6,951 nucleotides of DNA, taken from the NCBI GenBank assembly GCA_937930625.1, contig CALHBW010000560.1, forward strand, positions 1-6,951, written 5' to 3'. Position numbers and translations under genes: made by a program. Below the pieces are notes generated by a model. It was given only the letters and a program-made list of their open reading frames with translations, was not told the origin of the DNA and ran no database searches. This DNA is from an uncultured Saprospiraceae bacterium. GTDB lineage: Bacteria > Bacteroidota > Bacteroidia > Chitinophagales > Saprospiraceae. This document shows positions 1 to 6,396 of the stretch, piece after piece. The first letter of the stretch is position 1; each line of letters opens with the position of its first letter.

Positions 1-28
1 TTGAGAATTGAGAATGTATAATTGATAA
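1..28 (+). repeat. Heptamer array, left arm of an inverted pair
   Basis: Four consecutive 7-base units read TTGAGAA, TTGAGAA, TGTATAA, TTGATAA. The array starts at the window edge and may extend upstream. Its reverse-complement partner is at 95-122. Together they enclose about 66 bases of almost pure A/T, so positions 1-122 could form one long imperfect hairpin. Confidence 0.7.
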
Positions 29-94
29 CTAATTTTATTTTATAATTTGTAATTATTTAATTTTAAGTTTTTTATGAAATAAAAAATAAATTAA

Positions 95-122
95 TTATCA
101 ACTCTCAATTATCAATTTTCAA
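95..122 (-). repeat. Heptamer array, right arm of an inverted pair
   Basis: Four units read on the + strand TTATCAA, CTCTCAA, TTATCAA, TTTTCAA. On the - strand these are TTGAAAA, TTGATAA, TTGAGAG, TTGATAA, the same family as 1-28. The period of exactly seven and the opposite orientation are directly visible. Function is unknown. Confidence 0.7.
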
Positions 123-231
123 TTTGGCGAACATATTGTAAATTATTGTTCTTAAATTTATTTCTCCACTAAACGAATCTTGACGTTAATTTATTTGTAA
201 AGATAAAATTTAAACCGCGATTTACAAAAAC

Positions 232-292
232 ACGTAAAACGATTTTATAAATCGTTCTCTAAACACAGACGATTTGCAAAATCGTTTTACGT
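232..292. repeat. Long inverted repeat with two nested ACGATTT dyads
   Basis: The arms 232-255 and 269-292 are 24 bases each and pair at 22 of 24 positions around a 13-base loop. Each arm is itself a dyad: ACGATTT-tat-AAATCGT at 239-255 and ACGATTT-gca-AAATCGT at 269-285, centred 30 bp apart. It could be a structured RNA or cruciform, a pair of protein-binding sites about three helical turns apart, or a member of the small-hairpin family seen at 4181-4394. There is no T-tract right after the outer arm, so it is not a standard terminator. Confidence 0.75.
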
Positions 293-322
293 TCATCCAA
301 ATTTAATTCTAAAAACATTTCC

Positions 323-389
323 AAACACAAAGAAAAATGATGTTTTATTATAATTTCAAAAAATAAATTAATAAATTCGCTTTGTGTTT
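323..389. repeat. 10-bp inverted repeat AAACACAAAG / CTTTGTGTTT
   Basis: The arms at 323-332 and 380-389 are perfectly complementary and separated by 47 A/T-rich bases. The loop is long, so pairing in RNA would be modest. It is more likely a dispersed repeat remnant than an operator. The 11-mer AATAAATTCGC just inside the right arm (370-380) recurs at 4119-4129 in the susC-susD gap. Confidence 0.5.
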
Positions 390-434
390 AATGTAAGATT
401 AACACAGACTACCAATAACTATTCTATCATTGAA

Positions 435-457
435 TCAAGTTACGTATAAGAACTTGA
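435..457. promoter_or_regulatory. Dyad TCAAGTT-N9-AACTTGA upstream of susC
   Basis: Two perfect 7-base arms, 435-441 and 451-457, lie about 160-185 bases before the susC start. Size and spacing would suit a dimeric regulator. In A/T-rich DNA a dyad this short can also arise by chance, and no regulator gene is in the window to pair with it. Confidence 0.3.
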
Positions 458-549
458 GAAATTCCGACCCACAACATTCAAATTCTATTTGTGTATATTT
501 CTTTATTGTAAAAAATAAAAAAATAATTAGTAATACGTGTGAAAATATA

Positions 550-566
550 ATTCACTGAAAGTGAAT
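550..566. promoter_or_regulatory. Dyad ATTCACT-N3-AGTGAAT just upstream of susC
   Basis: Perfect 7-base arms (550-556, 560-566) surround a GAA centre, ending 52 bases before the ATG at 619. It could be an operator or a small hairpin in the 5' leader of the susC transcript. The compact 17-bp form is typical of helix-turn-helix sites, but this is inferred from symmetry alone. Confidence 0.35.
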
Positions 567-618
567 GAATTATTTGAACTTGTACTTAACTCGGAATTTT
601 CAAACAAACTACTACACT

Positions 619-3600
619 ATGAAAAGACGAAAATTACAAATCCTGTTATTTTCGTTAATGTTTCTGTTTGGAGCTTCGTTGTATGCTCAAACGACCGTTT
701 CCGGTACAATCGTGGATGAAGAGAACATACCACTTATCGGAGTTAATGTGTCGGTACAAGGTACAACGAAGGGAACAGTCACAGACATTAACGGAAATTA
801 CTCCCTCGAAGTGGACAAAGGTGATGTGCTGGTGTTCAGCTATGTGGGCTTCGGCGACCAAGAGATGGTAGTCGGCGACCAAGCCAACCTCAGCGTTACG
901 ATGAAAGAAGGCACAAGCCTTGACGAAGTCGTCGTGGTCGCTTACGGCACACAGAAAAAAGTGACCGTAACGGGCGCAGTTGCCCAATTGAAGGGCGACC
1001 AACTCATAGAATCTCCGGCGGTCAACCTTTCGACTTCACTCGCCGGACGCTTGCCCGGTCTGGTCGTCATCCAACCTAGCGGCGAACCCGGTAGCGACGA
1101 TGCAACTATCAGAATCAGAGGCACCAACACATTAGGAAACAGTACACCTTTGGTCGTCATCGACGGTATTCCTGACAGAGATGGCGGTATCGCACGCTTG
1201 CAAGCGCAAGACATCGAATCGGTATCAGTACTGAAAGATGCTTCGGCTGCGATTTACGGAGCGCGTGCGGCGAATGGCGCAGTACTCGTCACCACCAAGC
1301 GCGGCAAAGCGGGGAAACCAACCGCAACCTACACCTTTAATAAAGGTTGGTCGCAACCAACTATCGTTCCCGAAATGTCCAACGCTGTTGAGTACGCCAA
1401 CATTATGAACGAGCTGCCGATTTACCGTTCCATTCCTGTTGATGAATGGGGCGCGGCATGGGAGAGCATCCGCACAACGGGTACTTACGATTCACCCACA
1501 CCTGATATTGGTACATTGAGTGCCAACTTCAGCCCGGAAGCTGTCGAGGCACATGGCAATGGCTCCGACGAATGGACGTATCCTGATGCTGATTGGTTTG
1601 GCGATACCTTCCGCGAGTGGTCGCCGCAAAACCAACATCATATCGGTTTGAGTGGTGGCTCGGACAAGGTGCGTTATTACACCGCACTTGGTTACACTTA
1701 TCAGGATGCGATTTACCAAAATTCGGCTACCTATTATAAGCAATACGGTTTCCGCCTCAATCTTGACGCAGACGTAAACGACTACATCACAGCCAATGTC
1801 GGCATCAACGGACGACGCGAAGACCGCAACTTTCCAACGGAAAATGCCAACGCGATTTTCAGAATGTTGATGCGCGGACGACCTACCGAACCCGCCGTAT
1901 GGCCCACCGGACAACCCGGACCCGACATCGAAAACGGTCAAAATCCGGTAGTCATCACGACCAATGCGACGGGCTATCAAAACACACCCTCCGACATTGT
2001 ACAACTCAATGGTGGTGTGGACATTCGCAATCCTTGGGTCAAAGGTTTGAAATTGACGCTTTCCGGCGCAATGGACAGAAATATCACCACAAATAAAATC
2101 TGGCAAACGCCGTGGGAACTCTATTTCTGGGATAAACAAACCTATGGAACTGACGGTCTTCCGGTGCTTGAACCCGCAGTCCGTTCACTTTTCACGGATG
2201 CACGACTTACACAGCAATCATTTTCATTGCTCAATACCAACTTGACGGGTATTTTGAGTTATGATACAAAAATCGGTACAGACCATAGCTTCAGTGCCCT
2301 TGCGGGTGCTACGAGCGAACAGTTTCAAGGCGATAATTTCTTTGCTTTCCGCAGAAATTATGTCTCTACTGCTATCGACCAAATATTTGCCGGAGGTGCA
2401 GAGCAACAAAACACGGGCGGCAGCGCATACAATCGCACACGCTTGGGTTATTACGGCAGATTACAATATAATTTCCGTGAAAAATACCTATTAGAATTTA
2501 TCGGACGTTACGACGGCTCGTATATCTTCCCCGAATCCGGGCGTTTTGGTTTCTTCCCCGGTGTCTTGGTCGGTTGGAATCTTTCGAGCGAAGAATGGTT
2601 CAATTCCAATATGTTTGACCATATCAAAGTCCGTGCTTCTTACGGACAAATGGGTAATGACCAAGTATTCTACAACGGTCAATTACAAGAGTACGCTTAC
2701 TTGCCGATTTACGGTTTCGGGTCATTCCCCGTCGAAGGTTCGGTACAAAATACATTGGTCGAAACTATCCTCGCCAATCCTGATTTTACATGGGAAAGAG
2801 CCAATAATCTCAATCTTGGTATCGACATGACGCTCATGGGGCGTTTGGATATTATTTTGGAATATTTCAATAATAAACGCGACCAGATTTTGATTCAAAA
2901 AACGGGTTCTACACCTGCCTCGTCGGGTATCAGCACCCTGCTTCCTCCGGTCAATGCGGGTGAAGTTCGCAATAGAGGTTTTGAATTTAATGTACAATAT
3001 AATGGTGGCGATAAAAGCTCAAGAAGAAGTGGTTTCCGTTATCAGATAGGTGCGAATGGCGGTTGGGCGAATAACGAAGTTTTATTTATAGACGAAGTTC
3101 CCGGCGCACCCGATTATCAATTGCAGGAAGGTAAACCAATTGGTTCTTATTTGGTTTATGAGTCCGACGGCGTATTTGCAAGTCAGGCAGATATTGAAAA
3201 CAATACACTTGATTATAGCGCAGTCACGCCGCAACTTCTTCCCGGCGATATGAAATTCAAAGACCAAGACGGCAATGGTTTAATCGACGGTGATGACCAA
3301 ATCCGCCTGAACGAAAGCATCATACCGAAATTCAACTTTGGTATCAACCTTCGCGCTGAATATCAAGGCTTTGACTTCTCTATGCTCTGGCAAGGCGCAA
3401 CAGGCGCAAGCATTCCTATTCAAACGGAATCAGGTGATATTGGTAATTATCTGAAATATAATCACGATAATCGCTGGTCAATCGACAATCCAAGTTCGGA
3501 ACATCCACGCTTGGCGAGTCGCGGTGACACCTATTATTCAGGTGGAAATTTCGGTAATAACACCTATTATTTATTTGATAAAGATTATATTCGTTTGAAA

Positions 3601-3801
3601 AACTTGGAAATCGGGTACAGACTCGATGCAGACGGTTTCTTGGGCAATGCCGGATTTGCCGGTGCGCGTGTCTATGTCAACGCATTTAATTTAATTACCA
3701 TAGATAAATTCAATATACTCGACCCGGAATCTACCAACTCGGCGGGACTTTATTATCCGCTTTCAAGAGTGATTAATGTAGGTTTCAGTTTGACACTTTG
3801 A
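619..3801 (+). CDS. SusC/RagA family TonB-linked outer-membrane transporter
   Basis: The protein is a TonB-dependent outer-membrane importer that pairs with a SusD lipoprotein to take up oligosaccharides or other nutrients. I start it at 619 (1060 aa) because this gives a clean signal peptide: MKRRK, a hydrophobic core, then SLYA|Q with cleavage after residue 23. An in-frame ATG at 565 would add 18 residues before that signal and overlaps a dyad, so it is less likely. Domains in order: a carboxypeptidase-regulatory-like beta-sandwich (about 27-100, with the VSGTIVDEENIPLIGVNV and GNYSLEV motifs), a TonB-box-like LDEVVVVAYGTQ (101-112), a plug (about 115-230) containing the family signature SVLKDASAAIYGARAANGA, then a 22-strand-type barrel to the end. 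DQDGNGLIDGDD (882-893) is a calcium-loop-like motif often seen in this family. The C-terminus is NVGFSLTL. Stops are tandem (TGA TAA). There is no STN domain, so direct signalling to an anti-sigma factor is unlikely. Substrate unknown. Confidence 0.97.
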   Translation: MKRRKLQILLFSLMFLFGASLYAQTTVSGTIVDEENIPLIGVNVSVQGTTKGTVTDINGNYSLEVDKGDVLVFSYVGFGDQEMVVGDQANLSVTMKEGTSLDEVVVVAYGTQKKVTVTGAVAQLKGDQLIESPAVNLSTSLAGRLPGLVVIQPSGEPGSDDATIRIRGTNTLGNSTPLVVIDGIPDRDGGIARLQAQDIESVSVLKDASAAIYGARAANGAVLVTTKRGKAGKPTATYTFNKGWSQPTIVPEMSNAVEYANIMNELPIYRSIPVDEWGAAWESIRTTGTYDSPTPDIGTLSANFSPEAVEAHGNGSDEWTYPDADWFGDTFREWSPQNQHHIGLSGGSDKVRYYTALGYTYQDAIYQNSATYYKQYGFRLNLDADVNDYITANVGINGRREDRNFPTENANAIFRMLMRGRPTEPAVWPTGQPGPDIENGQNPVVITTNATGYQNTPSDIVQLNGGVDIRNPWVKGLKLTLSGAMDRNITTNKIWQTPWELYFWDKQTYGTDGLPVLEPAVRSLFTDARLTQQSFSLLNTNLTGILSYDTKIGTDHSFSALAGATSEQFQGDNFFAFRRNYVSTAIDQIFAGGAEQQNTGGSAYNRTRLGYYGRLQYNFREKYLLEFIGRYDGSYIFPESGRFGFFPGVLVGWNLSSEEWFNSNMFDHIKVRASYGQMGNDQVFYNGQLQEYAYLPIYGFGSFPVEGSVQNTLVETILANPDFTWERANNLNLGIDMTLMGRLDIILEYFNNKRDQILIQKTGSTPASSGISTLLPPVNAGEVRNRGFEFNVQYNGGDKSSRRSGFRYQIGANGGWANNEVLFIDEVPGAPDYQLQEGKPIGSYLVYESDGVFASQADIENNTLDYSAVTPQLLPGDMKFKDQDGNGLIDGDDQIRLNESIIPKFNFGINLRAEYQGFDFSMLWQGATGASIPIQTESGDIGNYLKYNHDNRWSIDNPSSEHPRLASRGDTYYSGGNFGNNTYYLFDKDYIRLKNLEIGYRLDADGFLGNAGFAGARVYVNAFNLITIDKFNILDPESTNSAGLYYPLSRVINVGFSLTL

Positions 3802-3803
3802 TA

Positions 3804-3826
3804 AAGTTCATAGTTGTTAGTTCATA
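3804..3826 (+). repeat. Heptamer array just after susC, left arm
   Basis: Units AAGTTCA, TAGTTGT and TAGTTCA begin within the tandem stop region of susC; a fourth unit (TAGATAC) is degenerate. The reverse complement of the GTTCATA unit (TATGAAC) forms the array at 4413-4447, so the two arrays bracket the whole gap in inverted orientation. Aligned over 21 bases the two arms match at about 18. Confidence 0.65.
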
Positions 3827-3832
3827 GATACT

Positions 3833-3921
3833 GTAATGACTGCTTTAGCTGTCAATAGTTTTTTATCTAATAAATTTAAAACTATTTTTCTGATTCACTT
3901 GACAGCTAAAGCAGTCATTAC
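3833..3921. repeat. Hairpin with 23-bp perfect arms after susC
   Basis: Arms 3833-3855 and 3899-3921 are perfectly complementary over 23 bases (core TGACTGCTTTAGCTGTCA). Inside, 3856-3862 pairs with 3878-3884, leaving a 13-base bulge on the right and a 15-base loop. The outer stem starts 31 bases after the susC stop and has no T-run behind it, so it is not a textbook terminator. The weak inner stem is followed by TTTTT (3885-3889). Possible roles are a 3'-end stabiliser or processing site for susC mRNA, or a small mobile palindromic element. I see no target-site duplication. Confidence 0.8.
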
Positions 3922-4005
3922 GGAGTTTCTTAGTTGCTATGTTAAACGATAATTTTATTTATAAATAATTGTTTTTTAATGAATTAATAATAATTTGTGT
4001 GAATT

Positions 4006-4027
4006 TATTTTTATTTAAATAAAAATA
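4006..4027. repeat. 22-bp perfect A/T palindrome
   Basis: The sequence is perfectly self-complementary over 22 bases, centred on TTTAAA at 4014-4019, with A/T bases only. Low-complexity DNA makes such palindromes more likely by chance. It could extrude as a cruciform or be bound by a nucleoid protein, but nothing here shows that. Confidence 0.5.
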
Positions 4028-4180
4028 TAATTATTAATAAAATGTGAATTTAGTTGTTTGATAATTTTAAACTAACTTGTTTTTATATTGTTAATAAATA
4101 ATTTTAAATTAATAAAAAAATAAATTCGCATTACTTGTTAATTTATAAATAAAGATAAGTTTATTTTCCGGCTAATTACA

Positions 4181-4250
4181 GGCGTATAGCGACGGCACAC
4201 TTTGTAAAGACGAACATACAACCTAACATAAAGGCGCATCGCGTCGGCAC
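4181..4250 (-). repeat. Two near-identical 18-mers 52 bp apart, each containing a small hairpin
   Basis: GGCGTATAGCGACGGCAC (4181-4198) and GGCGCATCGCGTCGGCAC (4233-4250) match at 15 of 18 positions. Each opens with a small hairpin. GGCGC-atc-GCGTC (4233-4245) has four Watson-Crick pairs plus one G-T pair. GGCGT-ata-GCGAC (4181-4193) is weaker, with three pairs, one wobble and one mismatch. On the - strand the first copy is preceded by TTTACAAA and seven bases, the same arrangement as the + strand hairpin at 4329-4342. They therefore look like inverted members of the 4271-4426 family. Confidence 0.55.
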
Positions 4251-4270
4251 TATTTGACTTAGAAATTTAA

Positions 4271-4426
4271 GGGTGTCGCAGCTACGCTGCTAATGTGAAG
4301 AGGGGAACAGCGTTTTACAAATGGGGTCGGTGCTAACGCACCTTTAGATTTGGAGTCAAACTTTTACTACAAACGGAGACGATACTAATGTATCTTTCAA
4401 GTTTGAAATCCCTCTCAACTATGAAC
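4271..4426 (+). repeat. Three 52-bp degenerate tandem units, each with a covarying 5-bp hairpin
   Basis: Units 4271-4322, 4323-4374 and 4375-4426 each begin GGG/GGA and carry a 5-bp stem: GCAGC-tac-GCTGC (4278-4290), GGTGC-taac-GCACC (4329-4342) and GATAC-taat-GTATC (4381-4394). Units 2 and 3 match at about 29 of 52 positions by my ungapped alignment. Stem bases differ between copies but always change in complementary pairs, while the outer G-C and inner C-G pairs and the TA-starting loop are constant. The third unit runs into the heptamer array at 4413. This is not a CRISPR array, because the parts between hairpins are the conserved ones. Confidence 0.6.
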
Positions 4427-4447
4427 TACGAACTATCAACCATGAAC
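4413..4447 (-). repeat. Heptamer array just before susD, right arm
   Basis: Five 7-base units read TCTCAAC, TATGAAC, TACGAAC, TATCAAC, CATGAAC, ending 14 bases before the susD ATG. They are inverted relative to 3804-3826. TATCAAC and TCTCAAC also match the units TTATCAA and CTCTCAA at 95-122, shifted by one base, so the arrays at both islands look related. If present in mRNA this array lies in the susD ribosome-binding region and could pair with the array after susC. Confidence 0.7.
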
Positions 4448-4461
4448 TAAAAAATTTAAAC

Positions 4462-6345
4462 ATGAAAAAAATAAAAATATTATTACTGGCTGCACCGATG
4501 CTCGCAGTAATGCTGCTTTTACCAATTTCGTGTAATCAGGATTTTTTGGATACCAAACCGCTTGACCAAATATCTTCGGATGCAACTTGGGCAGACGGTG
4601 CATTATCGGAGGCTTTTGTCTTCAATGTGTATTCATTCTTGGGTTACGGCGGATTTGAGGAGCAGGCATTGGCAGCCTATACCGATGAAGCCATGTTTAC
4701 ACACGCGGGGCGTCCGATTCCCCCGCTCAATGAAGGTACGGAAAGCCCGACCAATTTGGCATTTATGAGTGATACTTATGAATGGGGTAATATGTATCTC
4801 GCTATTCGTCAGGCAAATATCGCTTTGGCAGAATTGCCCGGTGCAACAATTGACGAGGGCTTAAAGCAACAATTGATTGGTGAAACGCACTTTTTACGTG
4901 CTTATTATTATCAGCAATTATTGAGATATTTCGGCGGTGTACCACTCGTGGACAGGCTCTATGGCTTGGATGAAGATTACTCCATTGCACGTAGCAGTTA
5001 TGCCGAATGTGTCGATTTCATTGTCGCAGATTTGGATAAATCTGCCGAATTGCTCAACGGAGTTATGACAGGCGAGGGACGCGCCACACGCGCTTCCGCA
5101 CTCGCGCTCAAATCGCGTGTATTGCTCTATGCAGCCAGTGATTTGCACGACGGACCTACGGCTTCCGGCAATTCTGCTGACTTGGCATCTTACTCCAATC
5201 TCGACTTGGTAGCATACACTTCCGGCGACCAAATGAGTCGTTGGCAAGCCGCACACGCTGCTGCACAAGCCGCACTTGACGCAAGTACGGGTTACAAAAT
5301 GGATTTGACAGCACCCGTATCGGCAGCAGAAGGGCAGACGAACTACACCGCACTCGCTATGGGCGGCGGTAGTACCGTAGCCGACCCCGCAGCAGCCGTC
5401 GAACTCATCTTCCATCGCTCCGCCACGTCCGATTACACAGAAGAATCTATCTGGCCTCTCGGCGGTCTGCACTATGGCATCAACAACGGACCAAACGGTT
5501 ATAATAACTGGGGCGGCAACACACCAATTCAGCAGTTGGTAGATGATTACGAAATGATGGATGGCTCAACATTCGATTGGAATGACCCGGCGATGGCAGC
5601 CGACCCATACACAGATAGAGACCCGCGTTTTTATGCGAGTATTCTCTATGACGGTGCGGAATGGAAGCCAAGACCAACGTCAGTATCTCCGATTGACCCG
5701 ATGAATCAAATCCAAACGGGCTACTACGATGATGGCTCAGGTGGTACGATTAATGGCGTAGATACGCGCGGGTCAACTGTCGAAAACTGGAACGGTAGTC
5801 GCACACATTATTACACACGCAAATTCATTGACCCAAATCCGGCATTACCTGATAATCAGTCGAATACACAGGAAGTGCCTTGGCCCTTTATCCGCTATAC
5901 AGAAGTCGTGCTAAACTACATAGAGGCATCTATCGAACTTGGTATGGAGCAAGACGCACGAGATTGGCTCAACAAAATTCGCTATCGTGCAGGTATGCCT
6001 GAAATCACCGATTCGGGCGATGCTCTGGTAGATAGATACCGCAACGAGCGCAGAATCGAACTTGTCTATGAGGAGCATCGCTACCACGATGCACGCAGGT
6101 GGATGATTGCGCCCGAAACGCTCGGCAGAGGCATCGAAGCTATCAGCATACAAGCAACGCTTAAAGATGGAGCAACACCACACGTTCCGTATAAACATGA
6201 TAGAGATGTATATGACTATACTTATAGTGTTGTCAGCAATACTGAAGTCGAAACGCGGACTTGGGTAGATAAAATGTATTATCGCCCGATTACGCGAGAT
6301 GAGATACAGAGGAATGCATTATTGGTGCAAAATCCGGGTTATTAA
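4462..6345 (+). CDS. SusD/RagB family surface nutrient-binding lipoprotein
   Basis: The protein (627 aa) is an outer-membrane lipoprotein that binds the nutrient at the cell surface and forms the lid of its SusC partner. The N-terminus is a lipoprotein signal: MKKIK, a hydrophobic stretch, then the lipobox PISC with the lipidated Cys at residue 24, followed by the typical NQDFLDTKP. Family landmarks: AIRQANIALAELPG (about 114-127), the TPR-like helix LIGETHFLRAYYYQQLLRYF with GGVPLV (138-163), the NTPIQQLVDDYEM(M)DG motif (353-368), DRDPRFYASILYDG (385-398), RYTEVVLNYIEASIELG (478-494), LNKIRYRAGMP (503-513) and RNERRIELVYEEHRYHDARRW (527-547). The gene is intact and ends TAA. The leader AAAAAATTTAAAC before the ATG is A/T-rich, with no Shine-Dalgarno-like element, as is common in this phylum. 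It follows the susC gene after an unusual 660-base gap and is closed by a terminator 51 bases downstream. The ligand cannot be told from sequence. Confidence 0.97.
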   Translation: MKKIKILLLAAPMLAVMLLLPISCNQDFLDTKPLDQISSDATWADGALSEAFVFNVYSFLGYGGFEEQALAAYTDEAMFTHAGRPIPPLNEGTESPTNLAFMSDTYEWGNMYLAIRQANIALAELPGATIDEGLKQQLIGETHFLRAYYYQQLLRYFGGVPLVDRLYGLDEDYSIARSSYAECVDFIVADLDKSAELLNGVMTGEGRATRASALALKSRVLLYAASDLHDGPTASGNSADLASYSNLDLVAYTSGDQMSRWQAAHAAAQAALDASTGYKMDLTAPVSAAEGQTNYTALAMGGGSTVADPAAAVELIFHRSATSDYTEESIWPLGGLHYGINNGPNGYNNWGGNTPIQQLVDDYEMMDGSTFDWNDPAMAADPYTDRDPRFYASILYDGAEWKPRPTSVSPIDPMNQIQTGYYDDGSGGTINGVDTRGSTVENWNGSRTHYYTRKFIDPNPALPDNQSNTQEVPWPFIRYTEVVLNYIEASIELGMEQDARDWLNKIRYRAGMPEITDSGDALVDRYRNERRIELVYEEHRYHDARRWMIAPETLGRGIEAISIQATLKDGATPHVPYKHDRDVYDYTYSVVSNTEVETRTWVDKMYYRPITRDEIQRNALLVQNPGY

Positions 6346-6396
6346 TATGTAGAACCGTAGCATAATGCCTCCGGCTTGTGCCTCGCGTCAGATATG

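Larger units (their letters stand above)
1..618. other. A/T-rich noncoding island upstream of susC, made of inverted repeats
   Basis: I see no gene in this stretch on either strand. It holds, in order, a pair of inverted period-7 arrays (1-28, 95-122), a TTTGTAAA/TTTACAAA pair (194-201, 221-228), a 24-bp-arm inverted repeat (232-292), a 10-bp-arm inverted repeat (323-389), a TCAAGTT dyad (435-457) and an ATTCACT dyad (550-566). The promoter of susC should lie here, but I found no perfect TAnnTTTG box. The nearest is TATATTTC at 494-501, without a convincing -33 partner. The base composition contrasts sharply with the coding sequence that follows. Confidence 0.7.
3802..4461. other. 660-bp noncoding island between susC and susD
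   Basis: No gene is visible. susC and susD partners usually sit within a few tens of bases of each other, so 660 bases is unusual. In order the gap contains a heptamer array (3804-3826), a long hairpin (3833-3921), an almost pure A/T stretch of about 240 bases with a 22-bp palindrome (4006-4027), a G+C-richer block of small hairpins spaced about 52 bp apart (4181-4394), and an inverted heptamer array (4413-4447) ending 14 bases before the susD start. I found no perfect TAnnTTTG promoter; TATCTTTC at 4391-4398 is the closest, but it overlaps a hairpin arm. The two genes may be co-transcribed through the island, or susD may have its own unrecognised promoter. Confidence 0.8.

Noticed and set aside
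565..618. Earlier in-frame ATG for susC at 565
   Set aside because: It would put 18 polar and aromatic residues before a complete signal peptide and would overlap the ATTCACT dyad. The ATG at 619 gives a normal export signal.
1492..2139. 215-codon open frame on the - strand inside susC
   Set aside because: It lies wholly antisense to a clearly conserved barrel region, and its translation shows no recognisable domain.
3262..3297. Dockerin or EF-hand domain suggested by DQDGNGLIDGDD in SusC
   Set aside because: A single such loop near the C-terminal barrel is a usual feature of SusC-family proteins and does not indicate a fused domain.
4391..4398. TATCTTTC as a susD promoter -7 box
   Set aside because: The last base departs from TAnnTTTG, no -33 element lies at the right distance, and the site overlaps the right arm of a repeat hairpin.
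4181..4447. CRISPR array suggested by the regular 52-bp spacing
   Set aside because: The regularly spaced cores are hairpins that differ between copies, the sequence between them is the more conserved part, and no cas gene is present.
3804..4447. Insertion sequence between susC and susD
   Set aside because: There is no transposase frame or remnant and no target-site duplication outside the arrays. I keep only the weaker idea of a non-autonomous or repeat-derived insertion.
4918..5472. 184-codon open frame on the - strand inside susD
   Set aside because: It is antisense to conserved SusD motifs. Its cysteine-rich translation is what the reverse of this coding region would give by chance.
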